DNA from: Massospora cicadina
Lineage: Eukaryota; Entomophthoromycota; Entomophthoromycetes; Entomophthorales; Entomophthoraceae
Direction of reading: 5' to 3'
Assembly: GCA_022478985.1 (NCBI GenBank)
Contig: JAKSZP010000200.1
Location: forward strand, 83,299 to 147,298
Length of the DNA: 64,000 nt
The notes under the pieces are model-generated. The model was not told where the DNA came from. It did no database searches and worked only from the letters and a program-made list of their open reading frames with translations. The position numbers were made by a program, and so were the translations under genes. Shown here one piece after another: positions 10,950-22,339 of the stretch. Position 1 is the first letter of the stretch; every line of letters begins with the position of its first letter.

Positions 10950-13640
10950 AAATCAATGCATATTCACAATTGATTGCAGCCACATAAAATGAACCATGAT
11001 ATTCATTTTTTTGTTTGTGGTGATGGTACTGATATCACATAATATGTAATGAAGTACACAACCAAGGATTAAACCCAATTTGAAAAATGTCTGCTCTGCA
11101 TCTATCAGCTTTTGAAAGCCATGTAAATCATGAATCTAAATCACATCAAGACTTAGATGGCTTTGTCAAGGGGAGAGCATGTATCTATCCATGTTAATAT
11201 CTCTTTCAAGCAAGCAGGAGGTCTATGCTCCAATGGCATGCCTTTACACTCAACGTTGGAGTAATTTTATGAATTCTACACTTTTTTAAACCTTTTCATC
11301 AACCAAGTTTCCAGTGCCCTGCAGACTGAAGATGAAATTAAGACATCCCTTATTTCAATTAGAGGTGGGAACTTTGCCACTGTGACTGCTGCAACAGATT
11401 ATATTTGTTGACCAGAGGAGTTTGACACTTTGTTTTTACAAATTTACACAGAACTATGAGCGGGCAAAAGGTGGTGATCAATTTCATTTCACTGAAGATC
11501 ATCCCCTTGCCTTCTCCCATGAATTAAAAAAAGATCTATTTACTGTTTAGTCAATGTACATTGCTGATGTGTTCCTTAAAGTTCAGCTTCAAATATCACA
11601 GAATAAGAACGTGAAAGCTATTTAAAACTATGCTTGTTCTTTATAACCCTTTCTTCAACTTGAAGATTTGAAACAAGGCGCAACTTGGGAAGAAGCATTA
11701 AAGTATGTGTGCAAACTCTGACATGATGCGGTACATCGCTCACACAGAAGATTACCATGTTGGTAAGTGAAGAGCAGAGAAATCAAGAAAATTGAAATTG
11801 AGAAGAATATACTTGCTTGTTGGACATTTGAATATATGGATGATGATTTCCTAATGCTCCATTTTCTTATGAAGAGGGCAAGAACATCCAAAGTCAGGTG
11901 GATCCATATTTTGATGTATTTTCTGATGACATCAGCCTACATGTGGTAAAATTGGAAATGCATTTTGAGACTGTTCTTGAAGTCCCTAGCAATGTTAATG
12001 ATGTTATTCACACTCCATTGCCAATCTTGATATAACAGAACAAAGGGTTTATCATATTGTGGACTTAAACACCTTTGATGCAAGACTAATTGAGCTCTAT
12101 GAACAGATTTTTGTTGCTAATAGTGACCAAAACCCCAAACACTATTAGCAGAGTTTCCTTCACGTGATATTATTGTGAAAATGATGGAAAATGCATGTCA
12201 ACAAAAACAATTATTGCCTTTATCAGGTGCATCTGAAGAACTGCTTGAGTATCCAACCCTCATAAGTATCCTGCTTTATGAGACTTAACCAAAAGCAGCA
12301 CCAAGCATCTTTTGCTGCTGCTGGGTATCTGTTCAAATAATATTCCAATTATGCATGATGTGAACTATCTATTCCACTGATAGATCAGGGATTGCAATTT
12401 ATTGTCTAAATTGGTGGAAGTGCAATAGTTGGCAAGCGTTGTGTTATCAAAGCTCTGCTTTAACTTGCTTGGTTTTAAAAATGACCAAATAGTGTGATGG
12501 TATGTGCTGGTATGGTAATTGCTGCAGTGAATGCTGAAGGGCTCACAGTTTATAAGCATCTTTCACTTAATCTTTCTTGGCAATCCACGGTCACCCCATC
12601 CCACAGTATAACAGATTAAAAAAATTTCTGATTTATGGCTTCTCATAATTGATGAAGCTAGCACGTTGTTTCAGTATCTGCTATGAAAAATTGACCAATG
12701 CCTTTGATCTAAAGGGGAAACCCACAACACTTGCAGGAGGTGTCCACATTCTTTTCTGTGGTTACTGGCTTCAGATTGGATCAACAACTGGGGATTTGTG
12801 TTTCTAACAAAATAAATTTCATTCAATCCCTGCTTCCTTTGATGCTTACCTGATCTACTCAAGAATTAACTATTCTTTTTTCCTTAATGTTGCTATGCAG
12901 CATGCTGATGGCCCCTAGTTTGAGGACATTCTTTCAAAAATTTGTTTAAGAACTTCTACTCATTGTGATTTGGAGGTTATCAGCTATTAGCTCATGGTTA
13001 ATTGTAAATAAAGCCATCCATGTGGTTTCTCTCCCTCCTCATTATCTCAAATCCTCTTAGAATAGCATTTAACTCTGCCTTCTCCAGATCTTTTTCTCAA
13101 ACACATGACGTCATTCCATATCAAATTAAAGCTAGGGTTACAGCTGGACGAAGATTAACATTATCGCAATGTGAGCGTTTGAGTCTATACACCTTGCGTG
13201 ATGATATAACTGGCTGACTTTCCATGACACTGGAACTTGCTATTGGAACTTCTGTCAAGTGTACATTGAATATTACCTGGTTATGAAAATTGGCTAAGGG
13301 ATCACTTGGACATGTGCTTAGCTTTCAGTTCCCTCACCACTGTCTCCATCAACAAGTCAACAATGAAAGTGATTCTTTTCATGTTGTAAAAGTCTCCTCA
13401 ACCTTGTCTAATATTGTGTATTTGAAACTTTTGGCAGAAGTGTTTGCATCCAAACTTACCTCCTGAGGTTGTTCCTGTATGACCCTTCCATGAGAAAGAT
13501 TACCAAATATCACTTCCTAGACACTCATTCAGAGTTTCTATACAGCAGATGCCAAAGGTTCCATCCTATGCACTCACCATTGATAAGTGTCAAGGGTTGA
13601 CATTGTATGGCATCACTTGGGCCCCCTTCTCCATTCCTCC
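10950..13640 (+). pseudogene. Helitron-type RepHel/PIF1 helicase, decayed
   Basis: Translating through stops gives a consistent series of helicase landmarks. Near 11000-11070 there is NHDIHFFVCGDG and then YYVMKYTTKDQ, resembling the segment after the Rep domain of fungal Helitrons. Near 12380-12470 there is a degraded Walker A (GGSAIVGKRCVIKAL). Near 12510-12560 comes VIAAVNAEGLTVYKH, and near 12635-12690 the Walker B LLIIDEAS followed by KIDQCL. Near 13560-13610 comes YALTIDKCQGLTL, the late PIF1 motif. All lie on the plus strand in the right order across about 2.6 kb. I could not identify a catalytic HUH motif. It is non-functional as written; a host PIF1 pseudogene is the alternative. Confidence 0.6.
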
Positions 13641-13974
13641 AATCAAAGTACCAAAAGAATTGGTACCCTATATTTGGTGCTTTCTTGTGCACGCAAACTT
13701 TATAATGTTTCGCTGCTTCAACCATTGACTTTGTCCAATTTTTAATATTACACACCTTCAAGTGAATGTGCTTCTGAAGATACGCGCTTCACTCTTTGGA
13801 TCTCATATATGAACTGTGAAATTGGGTTACAAACTGCACATGAGAGCCTTAGGGAATCCAGTAGAAAAAAGAGGTCTAAAAGCACATCTTTTAACATCTT
13901 TTTTAGTCTTTTATTAACTCAATTTAAAATATATATCACATAGTTTTTTATCACCCCCATAATAATTGAAAGTT

Positions 13975-15050
13975 GGCTTAGATTTTACTAAGGTGGGGAC
14001 TTATGAAATCTGTTATGCTACTGGGTTTGCTTACCAGAAAGCCTGCAAGGTAGTCCTATGGTAATGTCATAAACATTGCTAAGAGACCCTTAAATCTTCT
14101 TTGCTGTTTTTATTGAGTTTTTTTTGCAGAAGTGGGGAGTTTTGGAGTGGTCATTTGGACTGCTGGTGGTTAAGATCTTTTTCGCCCACCAGGAGACCTC
14201 CAGGGGAAATTTTGACAATTTCTGGGACCCCTGTATTTCTAATTGATCCCCTCAGGCATCCCTCTCACATGATTACCTATTGGAGAAAGCAATTAATTGC
14301 ATTCTCCACCTCAATGGTTCTGTTTGGTACCATTGTGATGATAGTCCATGGTAATGTCACAAGCATTGCCAGGTGCCCTTGAATTTGAAAATTTTTGCTC
14401 TTTTCACCGGGTTTTTGCAGAGGATGGGGAGTTTGGGAGTGATAATTTCAACTGCTGGTGGTTAAATCCTCTTGCGCCCACCAGGAGACCTCCAGGGAAA
14501 ACGTTGACACTTTCTGGGAACCCTGGATTTTTAACTTATCCCTTTCAGAATTCCCTCTCACAAGATTATCTATTGGAGAAAGCATTTAATTTCAAATTAA
14601 TCACCAAAATGGTACTGGTTGGTACTACTGAGATTTTTGCTTTCAAGGAGGTGATATAACAAATAATGGAGATTAATAGATTTTCCTAAGGTTAGGGACT
14701 TAAGAAATCTATTATTCCAATGAACTTGCTTTCCATACAGACTGCTAGATAGTCCTACGGCAATATCCTAAAGATTGTCTTGGATTTAATAATCTTTTGT
14801 GTAATTTTTGTTGGCTTTTCTTAATAAATATGGGGAGTTTGAGGGTGTTCATTTGGACTGCTGGTGGTAGAGGCCTCTTGCGCCCACAAGGAAACCTCTA
14901 GGGAAAACGTTGACGCTTTCCAGGGCCCCTGAATTTCCAAAGGATTCCCCTTAGGCTTCCCTATCACAAGGACATCCATCAAAGAAGGCACTTGATTGTA
15001 ATACTTCTTAGGCTCCCAATCTACCAGCCAGCAAGTCACCGGGACGCCAG
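13975..15050 (+). repeat. Three-unit tandem repeat, coding-like
   Basis: Three diverged copies start near 13975, 14343 and 14668. The shared anchor TGGGGAGTTT occurs at 14133, 14425 and 14831, a spacing of 292 and 406 because the middle unit is shortened. In each, a T-rich stretch precedes the anchor; the first two have TTTTTGCAG, a perfect 3' splice-site shape. The units translate to related peptides (GEFWSGHLDCWWLRSF and GEFGSDNFNCWWLNPL). No known domain. Confidence 0.7.
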
Positions 15051-15100
15051 TATTTTTTGGGCTTATTTACCTAGTTATTTTAACTTTTCTTAACTCTTAA

Positions 15101-15390
15101 GGGAGTTTGCCCCAGTGGTAGAGTATGGAACTTTTGACCTTTGAATCCAAAATTTGATCTCAGTAGATAAACTTTGGGTAGTGGCCAAATTTATTACTAT
15201 GTTGGTTTTGCGCTCCAATGCACTAAACCATGATAGCAAATAGCAATGTGGTTCATATAGTTCCTGGCTTATCATAACTCCACACGTGGAGGTTTACTGG
15301 TATTTATCCTCCTTTCCCAAAAAAATTATTTTCCACTTTATATTAGTGTGATATCATCCTCCAGATAACTCACTTCAAGTAAATATTACC
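15101..15390 (+). repeat. tRNA-derived SINE, CpG-depleted copy
   Basis: The head carries an A-box-like TTGCCCCAGTGG (15107-15118) and a B-box-like AATTTGATCTC (15151-15161) at tRNA-like spacing. The body (about 15160-15390) aligns with 37400-37636, for example GGAGGTTTACTGGTATTTATCC versus the same segment with two changes there. Many positions that are CG at 37.4 kb are TG or CA here. It would be moved by LINE machinery. Confidence 0.65.
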
Positions 15391-16065
15391 TTTTATAGAA
15401 CTTATTAGGATACTAATTTAGGTTGAGGATGTGTTTTAAATCCTTTCCTAAAAGTCTACTTTGCTTTTTTTCTATTAAAATTCCTAAATAAAACCATGTT
15501 TAAGTAATTTATTCTGTAATTTAATTTATGCATGTTCATGAAAATTGATCAATTTGATTGGTTAATAAGTTTTTCCAAGCAGTTGGTGGTTATTTGGTTA
15601 ATTACAATAAAGCTCACTGTTTTTGGTAGTATGTAGTTTATAGTTGTAATAGTTGATTTGATAGGTTTAATGGTTTTGGATGAGTGGTTGATTGTTTTTT
15701 AATTATCAAATAATATTAAACTTCTCAGTTGAGATGAAAAACCAATTTTTATTAAAGTTCTATATATCATTTTTATACTATATGTCATTTTTTAGGTTTT
15801 TATGAAGTAAAATAAACTTAAGCATATGTTTGCTTTTCTAATATATAGATATACGTAATAGTCTGGCTATTATAGTTCATTTGTTAGAGGGATCTAAGGA
15901 ATATATATGTGTAATGTGATTTTTTTATATATTTATAGTATGGGTGATTATACCATTATCATCTTTGATATTTCTATTGTCAATTATTAATGAAACATGC
16001 CATATATAATTAGTTGATTAATTGATAAATCTAATTTAATAGAATAAAAAGCTTTGTAGAAGGGG

Positions 16066-16215
16066 TGTATAGCCTAGCGGGATAGTTCTTCCTAATTTCT
16101 TTGGTGCAGCTTCAATTTATAATATATTCAAATCCTGTACTGGCTAGGAAAATCTGGAGTGGTATTTTTTTTCAATATTAAGGTTGACCCACCTCGAATT
16201 TAAAAAGTATTGTAG
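16066..16215 (+). repeat. tRNA-derived SINE, short variant
   Basis: It has an A-box TAGCCTAGCGGG (16070-16081) and a B-box ATTCAAATCC (16126-16135). After about 50 bases it ends in CCCACCTCGAATTTAAAAAG, matching the tail of the 37.4 kb SINE (CCCACCTCGAATAAAAATG). The middle of the body is missing, so it is an internally deleted member or a related subfamily. Confidence 0.55.
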
Positions 16216-16575
16216 ATGGCAATTGGTGTTTAGTATATATATATGTACGTATATATAGACCTTTATTCTAAATCATACTATCATTCATACTAACTGGATA
16301 AATAAATCACTGTATCAGCAATCTTGTGCTATAATTCCTCACATGGGGCTCTAGTGATTGAGTGACTAGATAAGTTAATTGGTTTTTATAAGTTGTTGGT
16401 GGTTTTTGTTTTTTTCAATAAGTTTTGGTTAGTTTTATCAAGCAGTTGGTGATTTTTTTGATTTATTATGTTCAATGGGTTTATCTAAGTGGTTTAGTGG
16501 TTTTTAATGATATATTAGTGGTTTATTTATGATATAAAATTTATGATACTCCATTAAAATTGTTTGTTTATTAAA

Positions 16576-16603
16576 CCTGAGCAATGTCAGGTATTACCAC
16601 TAT
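16576..16603 (+). repeat. Helitron-like 3' terminus
   Basis: A perfect five-base stem CCTGA/TCAGG with a six-base loop (16576-16591) is followed eight bases later by CTAT (16600-16603). Helitron 3' ends consist of a short hairpin followed at about this distance by CTRR. Upstream is the shared TTGTTTATTAAA. The last base departs from CTRR. Confidence 0.5.
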
Positions 16604-18639
16604 GAACTATATATTTACTACACTTTGACATACTCTCTCCAGTCAGATGAGGTACTCAGTTTAAACGTTCCATAACCAATGTTTTTATAGCAATCTCCTT
16701 ATGCCCGAAAGGCAAGTACCTGTTATTAATGTTTCTAAAGCGTCTAATAGCTGCTTTGCTTCTAACATGAGCTTTGGTTTTTTGAAAATTTAATACTTAA
16801 ATTCCTACTTTTGCAACAATCAAGGAACTGAGTACATATTTTTATTTATCTTATACCAAATTTGAAAGTAATTCCTTCCCAAGATTTTTTTGGATATGGT
16901 TTTTGATACTTAGATCAAGGTTGATGAAGGTTTAGTTTAACCTTCCCCTTACTACTCTCAAGCAGCGTTTTATAACTTTTTACACTTCTACTTACTCTTA
17001 AGTATCCTTCTGTTATCCCAAAAGCATCAAGTTTATTGTTAATTATGCAGGCATGACTTCATTTCTAAAGTGGCCTTATTCGCTTCTTATCTGAAAAGAA
17101 AGAAACACCATTTAGTTTACAATTGAGCCTTTGGCAGTATGGGTTATCATTTTCTCATTTTAAACAATTTTGAGATCTATATATCCTTTAAATTTCAGTC
17201 TCAGCTCTTTAATTTCTAAAAGCAATATTTAGCTATCATAATTTCACGCCTGAACTGATATTGTAACTTGATTTTTGTTTAAAATCTACTAATTTTTGAT
17301 ATAAAATAGTTGAATTATGGCAGATTATATCACACCTTGAGATGTTCTGAACTTTTAAGACTTTTCCAATTGGTGAGTTTTGTGGTTTGTTAATTAATAT
17401 GATAGTGAGCTCTATATAGTGGACAACTATATTTTCTATAAAGAGCTCATACTTGACTATTTGCACTGATGCCTTGAAAGCCATTATCTAGATGAGTCCA
17501 TTGATACCAAATCAACTGAATGAATCTAACGCTCTAGGTAGCTATGTAATTTTCTCAATCAGAGGTTATGCTTCAGAAAGTGTTGAACATGTTTTTTAAT
17601 GATTGAGTTCTAAAAGTTCTTAGAGAAGGTATATAAGCACAATTATATATGGAGATTGTGGGCAACTTCTCTCCAACTGATGCTACTTCAAATGGCCTCA
17701 TTTTCAGAATGACGTTTTCTTTTATCTTTTTCCCTGAAGCTTCTAAATTGTGCTTTTCTTTTGATATAGATGTTTCTAAGCATTTTATTTATGCGCTTAA
17801 GCCCAAATTTAATATTTTCAGAAAATTATCCCATTTTAACGTCACATCATTTCATCTCCAATGTGGACAGATTAGGTACTGGAATGATTTTTGTTTAAAC
17901 TGTTGTATATAAACAAGGGTTTATATATGTCTTTCTAAAGCTTGCTATATTGTGTTATTCAGAAAGCTGATATAAACTTTTTGGAACCAGAATACCACTT
18001 CCTGCTCATATGGTTTATGGTTTAATCAGAAAATTTTTAAATTGTTTGTTTTTTTTATAAAAAAATAAATAGTAGAATTATTGGTTCAAGATAGTTTAAA
18101 AAGGTGCAAGAGTATCAGATAATATCTAGCCAAATAAATATTGTTTAAGATTATACGCCTTTATAAATAGGCTTAACTGGGAGTTGGCTTTTGAGAAAAA
18201 ATTTATTTAATTTAGATCTATAATTATAAAAATGATTATTTTGTTTATCTTGTATGCGTTCCTATGGCATTTAAAGATTGTGGTGAAACTTTGGTGAGTT
18301 GTTGTGCACAATCTCACAAAGGTTTATGAATTAGTACAACCATTTTACAATAGTAAAATAAAAAGTTTTATATGTAAGAAGTGAAAATAATATATTTTTA
18401 ATGGTAATTGTATACTTTTACTGAGCAGTTTGATATTTTGTAAATTCAGTAGATTAAATGGTTTTGCCACGTGATTGGTGGTTTTTAGGTTTATTAATAA
18501 GCTTGATGGCTTTAAGCAGTTGGTAATTTGTTGATTCGATTTTTAATTGGTTTTAATAAGTTGTTGGTAGTTTTTGGTAATTTAAATAACTTTAGTTTGA
18601 TTTGTCAAGCAGTTATTGATTGGTTGATTTGGTATGTTC

Positions 18640-18901
18640 AATAGTTTTAGCTAAGTGGTTTAGTAGTTTTCTATGATATAAAATTTAATATACTCAATTC
18701 AAAAGCGTTTGTTTATTAAATCTGAGCAATGCAGGATAACTCTTCTAGTCTATAATATAAAACTGAGATATTCAATTGAATTGTTTGTTTATTAAACCTG
18801 AGCAGTGTTGGGTAATACCTCTATCTATTTATATAAACCTAACTTAATTATTTTGAATAGTTTGCTTATTAAACCTGAGCAACGCCAGGTGACACCACTA
18901 C
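18640..18901 (+). repeat. Three tandem Helitron-like 3' termini
   Basis: Three units about 77 bases apart end at 18748 (CTAG, followed by T), 18824 (CTAT) and 18901 (CTAC). Each has TTATTAAA and then a hairpin. The third is CCTG/CAGG (18874-18889) and the first is CTG/CAG; the second is decayed. CTAG followed by T is the canonical Helitron end. Confidence 0.55.
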
Positions 18902-19067
18902 TAATTGGTTGATTTAATAGCTTCAGTTGGTTTTAACTATGACTGAGTAGTTGGTGGTTTTTGTTAATTTTGATAGGACAATTGGTTTTGCTGAGTGGTT
19001 GGTGGAATTTGGGTAAATTTTTAAGTTCAATGGGTTTGGATGAGTGTTTGGTGGATATCTATAATAT

Positions 19068-19150
19068 AAAATCTAAAATAATAATTTAAATCATCTGGTA
19101 AGCTATAAACACCATAGCAAAGCATGGGTATCTGAGTGCTAATAGTTTAT
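19068..19150 (+). repeat. Conserved terminal block of the minisatellite family
   Basis: This block reads TAAAATCTAAAATAATAATT, then TCATCTGGTAA, a CCAT/ATGG stem (19112-19127) and TATCTGAGTGCTAA. It is matched at 37190-37275 and, reverse complemented, at about 46545-46610. It marks the right end of one repeat type. Confidence 0.55.
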
Positions 19151-19860
19151 AAAAAACTTCTTTTCAAAGAGCCTATGAAATCTGACCTCTTAGGCTCATG
19201 CTGTAACAGGATGTATTATGAATTAAAAAATTATGAACCCAATCAAAACTGGGTAATTTAACATATTAACTAAAAGGGTAATCCATAAATGTGGGTGTAG
19301 CTTCAGCTACTTACAAGCTTCTTATATATAGGTTTATGCTAAACTTACTGATTGCCATCTACAGTGCTTAATTTTATAGAAATTTAATATATTTTGTTGG
19401 TCAATTTATTCTAAACTTACTGGTTGCCATCTACAATTCTTCATTTTAAATCTAGTTTATTTTTTTGGTCAAAGTATGCTAAAAACAATGACCATATAAG
19501 AATGTTTAAGCTTATCACACTATGATTCCATACTTGCCTGGATTTTGAACATACCCCCAGCCATAGGACATATTCATGTCAAAAATATAACAATATCTAT
19601 AAAAAGTTATCTGCAAACAATATATAGGATTTGAATGATAAAGTATATTGATTTTCTGAGTGGTTTGGGATTATTTGGTTGATTTGATAGTTTTAATGGT
19701 TTTTCAAGTGCTTTAGTGATCAAAAGATGATTCAATGGGTTCAATGGTTTCAGGTAAGTGGTTGGTAATTGGTTAATTGATAAGTAAAATTAGCTTGACT
19801 AAGAAGTTGGTGAATGGTTGATTTGTAAAGTTCAATTAATTTTAGCTAAGTGGGCATCAG

Positions 19861-20686
19861 TGTAACGCACTAGCTCCTTCCAATGAGCCACGAATGAGTT
19901 GGGCAACAGGATCCATGTTAAAGACCATAGGGCTGACATGACTCCTGATACTACTCTCCTGGTGCGCGCGCTACAAGATTGGACAAGCACCCCCTGGAAG
20001 ACAGTTGCAAGTATACTTAACCCCAGCAACATGCCTTTACTCCAAGACAAGGTATAGAGGGAGGCAATAGCCCTCCCAAGCTCACTCTCAAAGTCCAATT
20101 CTTGTTGATTTAAGCCAAACATGGCTGCAGTTAGGCAATATCTTTAAAATAAACCCAAATTATAAATATATGAATTTTAGGTTCTTTTATTTAATATTTA
20201 GCCAAGTTGATAGAAAACAGAACTGAGGAGCCTCCAGCTCCCAGTTCCTTCCCTATATACACATGTTAAAAGCTAAAATAAAATATAATATAAGCTTATG
20301 GTGCCAGCTTGAATGATGTTTGATGTAAACTTTACAGCAGGATTGCGGAATCTTTACTCAATGATTCTGTGTCAGTTCCAATCCTCGAAGGTTCCGCGCC
20401 AGTTCCATTTTGAATCCCAATTGAACCACGAAACTCCTGAGCACCCATTTCATTCCATTCTCAATTCGAATCCAAATCAAATCTTGAAACTACCCATTTT
20501 ACTCGTTTTCCATTTTGTTCTGACTTGGACGCCCATCTTGCTCCTTGGCCTACTCCAAGCTCCAGCCCCTTAGGCGTCCTTGCCAGAACCAACGCCCCCT
20601 CCTCCTCCATACATACAGACACAGCCTGCCCTGTCTTACCAAAGATCAGGGCAATGTGATGCTGAGGATAGACCTCAACTGTCACA
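19861..20686 (-). repeat. 3' LTR of E1
   Basis: It begins TGTAACGCAC and ends GTCACA on the plus strand (TG...CA), 826 bases. The predicted promoter on the reverse strand is TATATA at 20254-20259, with the inferred start site at 20224. The 96-residue frame starting MFGLNQQELD (20122 leftwards) is open throughout the LTR. Confidence 0.9.
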
Positions 20687-22309
20687 TCACCCCCCTAGAC
20701 AGGAAGAACTCTTGGATTTTCTCAGGACATTGGGCACAATCCCTAGCTGACTGCCATGTGGACTCCTCAATAGGATGACCCACCCAACTTACCAAGAATG
20801 AACGACATCCTCTCACCACTTTGGTGTCAAGAATCTCCTCAACTTTATACTCTTTGGCTCCTCCTCCAGCTGGAAATAAAGGAGAAACCCTTTCAGGTGG
20901 CTGGCCAAAAAATGGCTTGAGCTGCAATACATGCAACACCGAATGGGCTCTTGACCCTTCTGGGAGCTTCAGCTCAAATGCCACCTTGTTCACCGCCCTC
21001 ACTACCTGATATGGGCCCAACGCCACCGGCCCAATTTCTGGCTCTTTACAGGCAAGGCATAGTTCTGAGCATTCACCAAGACCCAATCACCTCTCTTGAA
21101 AGCTCTACCTTCAGATCTATGCCAGTCCGCCTTCCTCTTCTGAGCTGCGACCGCCACCACCAAATTCTCCTTCAGGAGCTCCAGGGTGTCCCAGGTATGT
21201 CATGACAGCTCATCTGCCACTGGATTCTGACCTTGCTCCCTGGGCCCCATACCCTCTGGGTGTTGGCCGTGATTTGCGAAAAATGGGGTCATACCTGTGG
21301 ATGAATGCTTATGATTGTTATAAGCAAATTGAGCCTGCTTCACCCAATATACCCAGTCATCCTGCCGCCCTGAGACATAGCACCTTAAATATTGCTCCAA
21401 TATCTGATTTACTCTCTCAGTTTGGCCGTCTGACTGAGGATGGTATGCTGATGAATGGCAAGCCTTGATCTTTAGATTCCCCAACATGTGGAGCCAAAAT
21501 TTAGATGTAGATTGTGGACCACGATCCAACACAATCTCTTCAGGCACCTCATGTCTGGAGAAAACCTCATTTACAAAAATCTGTCCTGCCACTTTTGCAG
21601 AAATGGTTGACTGACAAGGGAAAAACTCTGCATATTTAGTCAGGCGATCCACCACCACCATCAAGGCATCCATCCCCTGTGACTTGGGCAGTCCTGTGAT
21701 GAAGTCCACACTCACTGAGGACCATGGCCTAGAAGGAATTTGAAGCGGCTTTCCCCCCCCCCCCGGTGCCACCCATTGGGCCTTTGCCCTGGCGCAAACC
21801 ACACAACGCAAAACATACTTCCGCACTGCTGCACCCACACCTCTCCACAAATAGTGATAGCGAACAAGATCTAACGTCTTCTCTTGACTGGGATGACCTG
21901 CCAGAGGATGGTCGTGATTAGCTGCCATTACCTCTTGTTGCAGACTCTTCACAGGGACCCAAATCCTTCCCTCATGGCATATGATACCACCCTGAACTGA
22001 GAATCCTGCACGCCCCCTGCTTGCCTCACCTTCTCCTGTCTCTTCTCTTATCCGTTGGCCCAGCTCACATCTTTGCTGTGCAGTCCAGATTCTTCCTGCC
22101 ATTCCTTCTCTCCAACCCTGGATCGTTGCAAACAGGTTCTGTGGCAACATCGTGGCTGTATTGAACTTCCTCAACTCCTCATCAGAAAACACCAGTCCAG
22201 AATCATGGCTCAATAAATCTGGCAAGATATTTTGTTTTCCCGGCTTGTATTCAATCCGCAGGTCATATTGAACCAACTCTAAGTGCCACCAGGCCTGCCT
22301 CTGGTTCAT
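20682..22309 (-). pseudogene. Integrase with chromodomain of E1
   Basis: This is the largest open frame in the window (369 residues, 21200-22309), followed by a second piece (20682-21086). In order it has an HHCC zinc region (HDHPLAGHPS and CVVCARAK), then the DDE core: SVDFITGLPKS, VLDRGPQSTS and DGQTERVNQ, with all three acidic residues kept. The second piece has the C-terminal domain (GPYQVVRAVNKVAFELKLP) and a chromodomain (YKVEEILDTK, FLVSWVGHP, STWQSA). A break near 21087-21199 separates them. The catalytic triad looks intact, unlike in family A. Confidence 0.9.
20687..20700 (-). promoter_or_regulatory. Polypurine tract of E1
   Basis: The reverse strand reads GTCTAGGGGGGTGA immediately before the 3' LTR. 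This is the usual primer site for plus-strand DNA synthesis. Confidence 0.8.
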
Positions 22310-22339
22310 CAGGCATGGGGACTTATAGTATTCTAAGGC

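Larger units (their letters stand above)
15545..19854 (+). repeat. AT-rich minisatellite cluster with Helitron-like 3' ends
   Basis: Degenerate units of about 50 bases recur in blocks at 15545-15720, 16380-16540, 18430-18680, 18900-19080 and 19650-19854. The consensus is roughly GGTTGATTTGATAGGTT, then CAATGGTTTTGG, then CTAAGTGGTTGGTGG. Between blocks lie unique AT-rich stretches without genes. The block at 19854 resumes at 36902 beyond the inserted element E4. The reverse complement of the same consensus is at 46640-46900 and 49110-49510. It is very poor in CpG. Confidence 0.75.

Noticed and set aside
15107..15161. Possible functional tRNA gene
   Set aside because: The boxes are degenerate and no acceptor stem or anticodon arm folds; SINE homology explains it better.
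15545..19854. TTGGTTGG-like repeats considered as telomere-derived sequence
   Set aside because: Units are about 50 bases with a complex consensus, not a short telomeric motif.
21754..21764. C-run in E1 integrase as a programmed frameshift site
   Set aside because: It lies inside one continuous open frame and no overlapping frame begins there.
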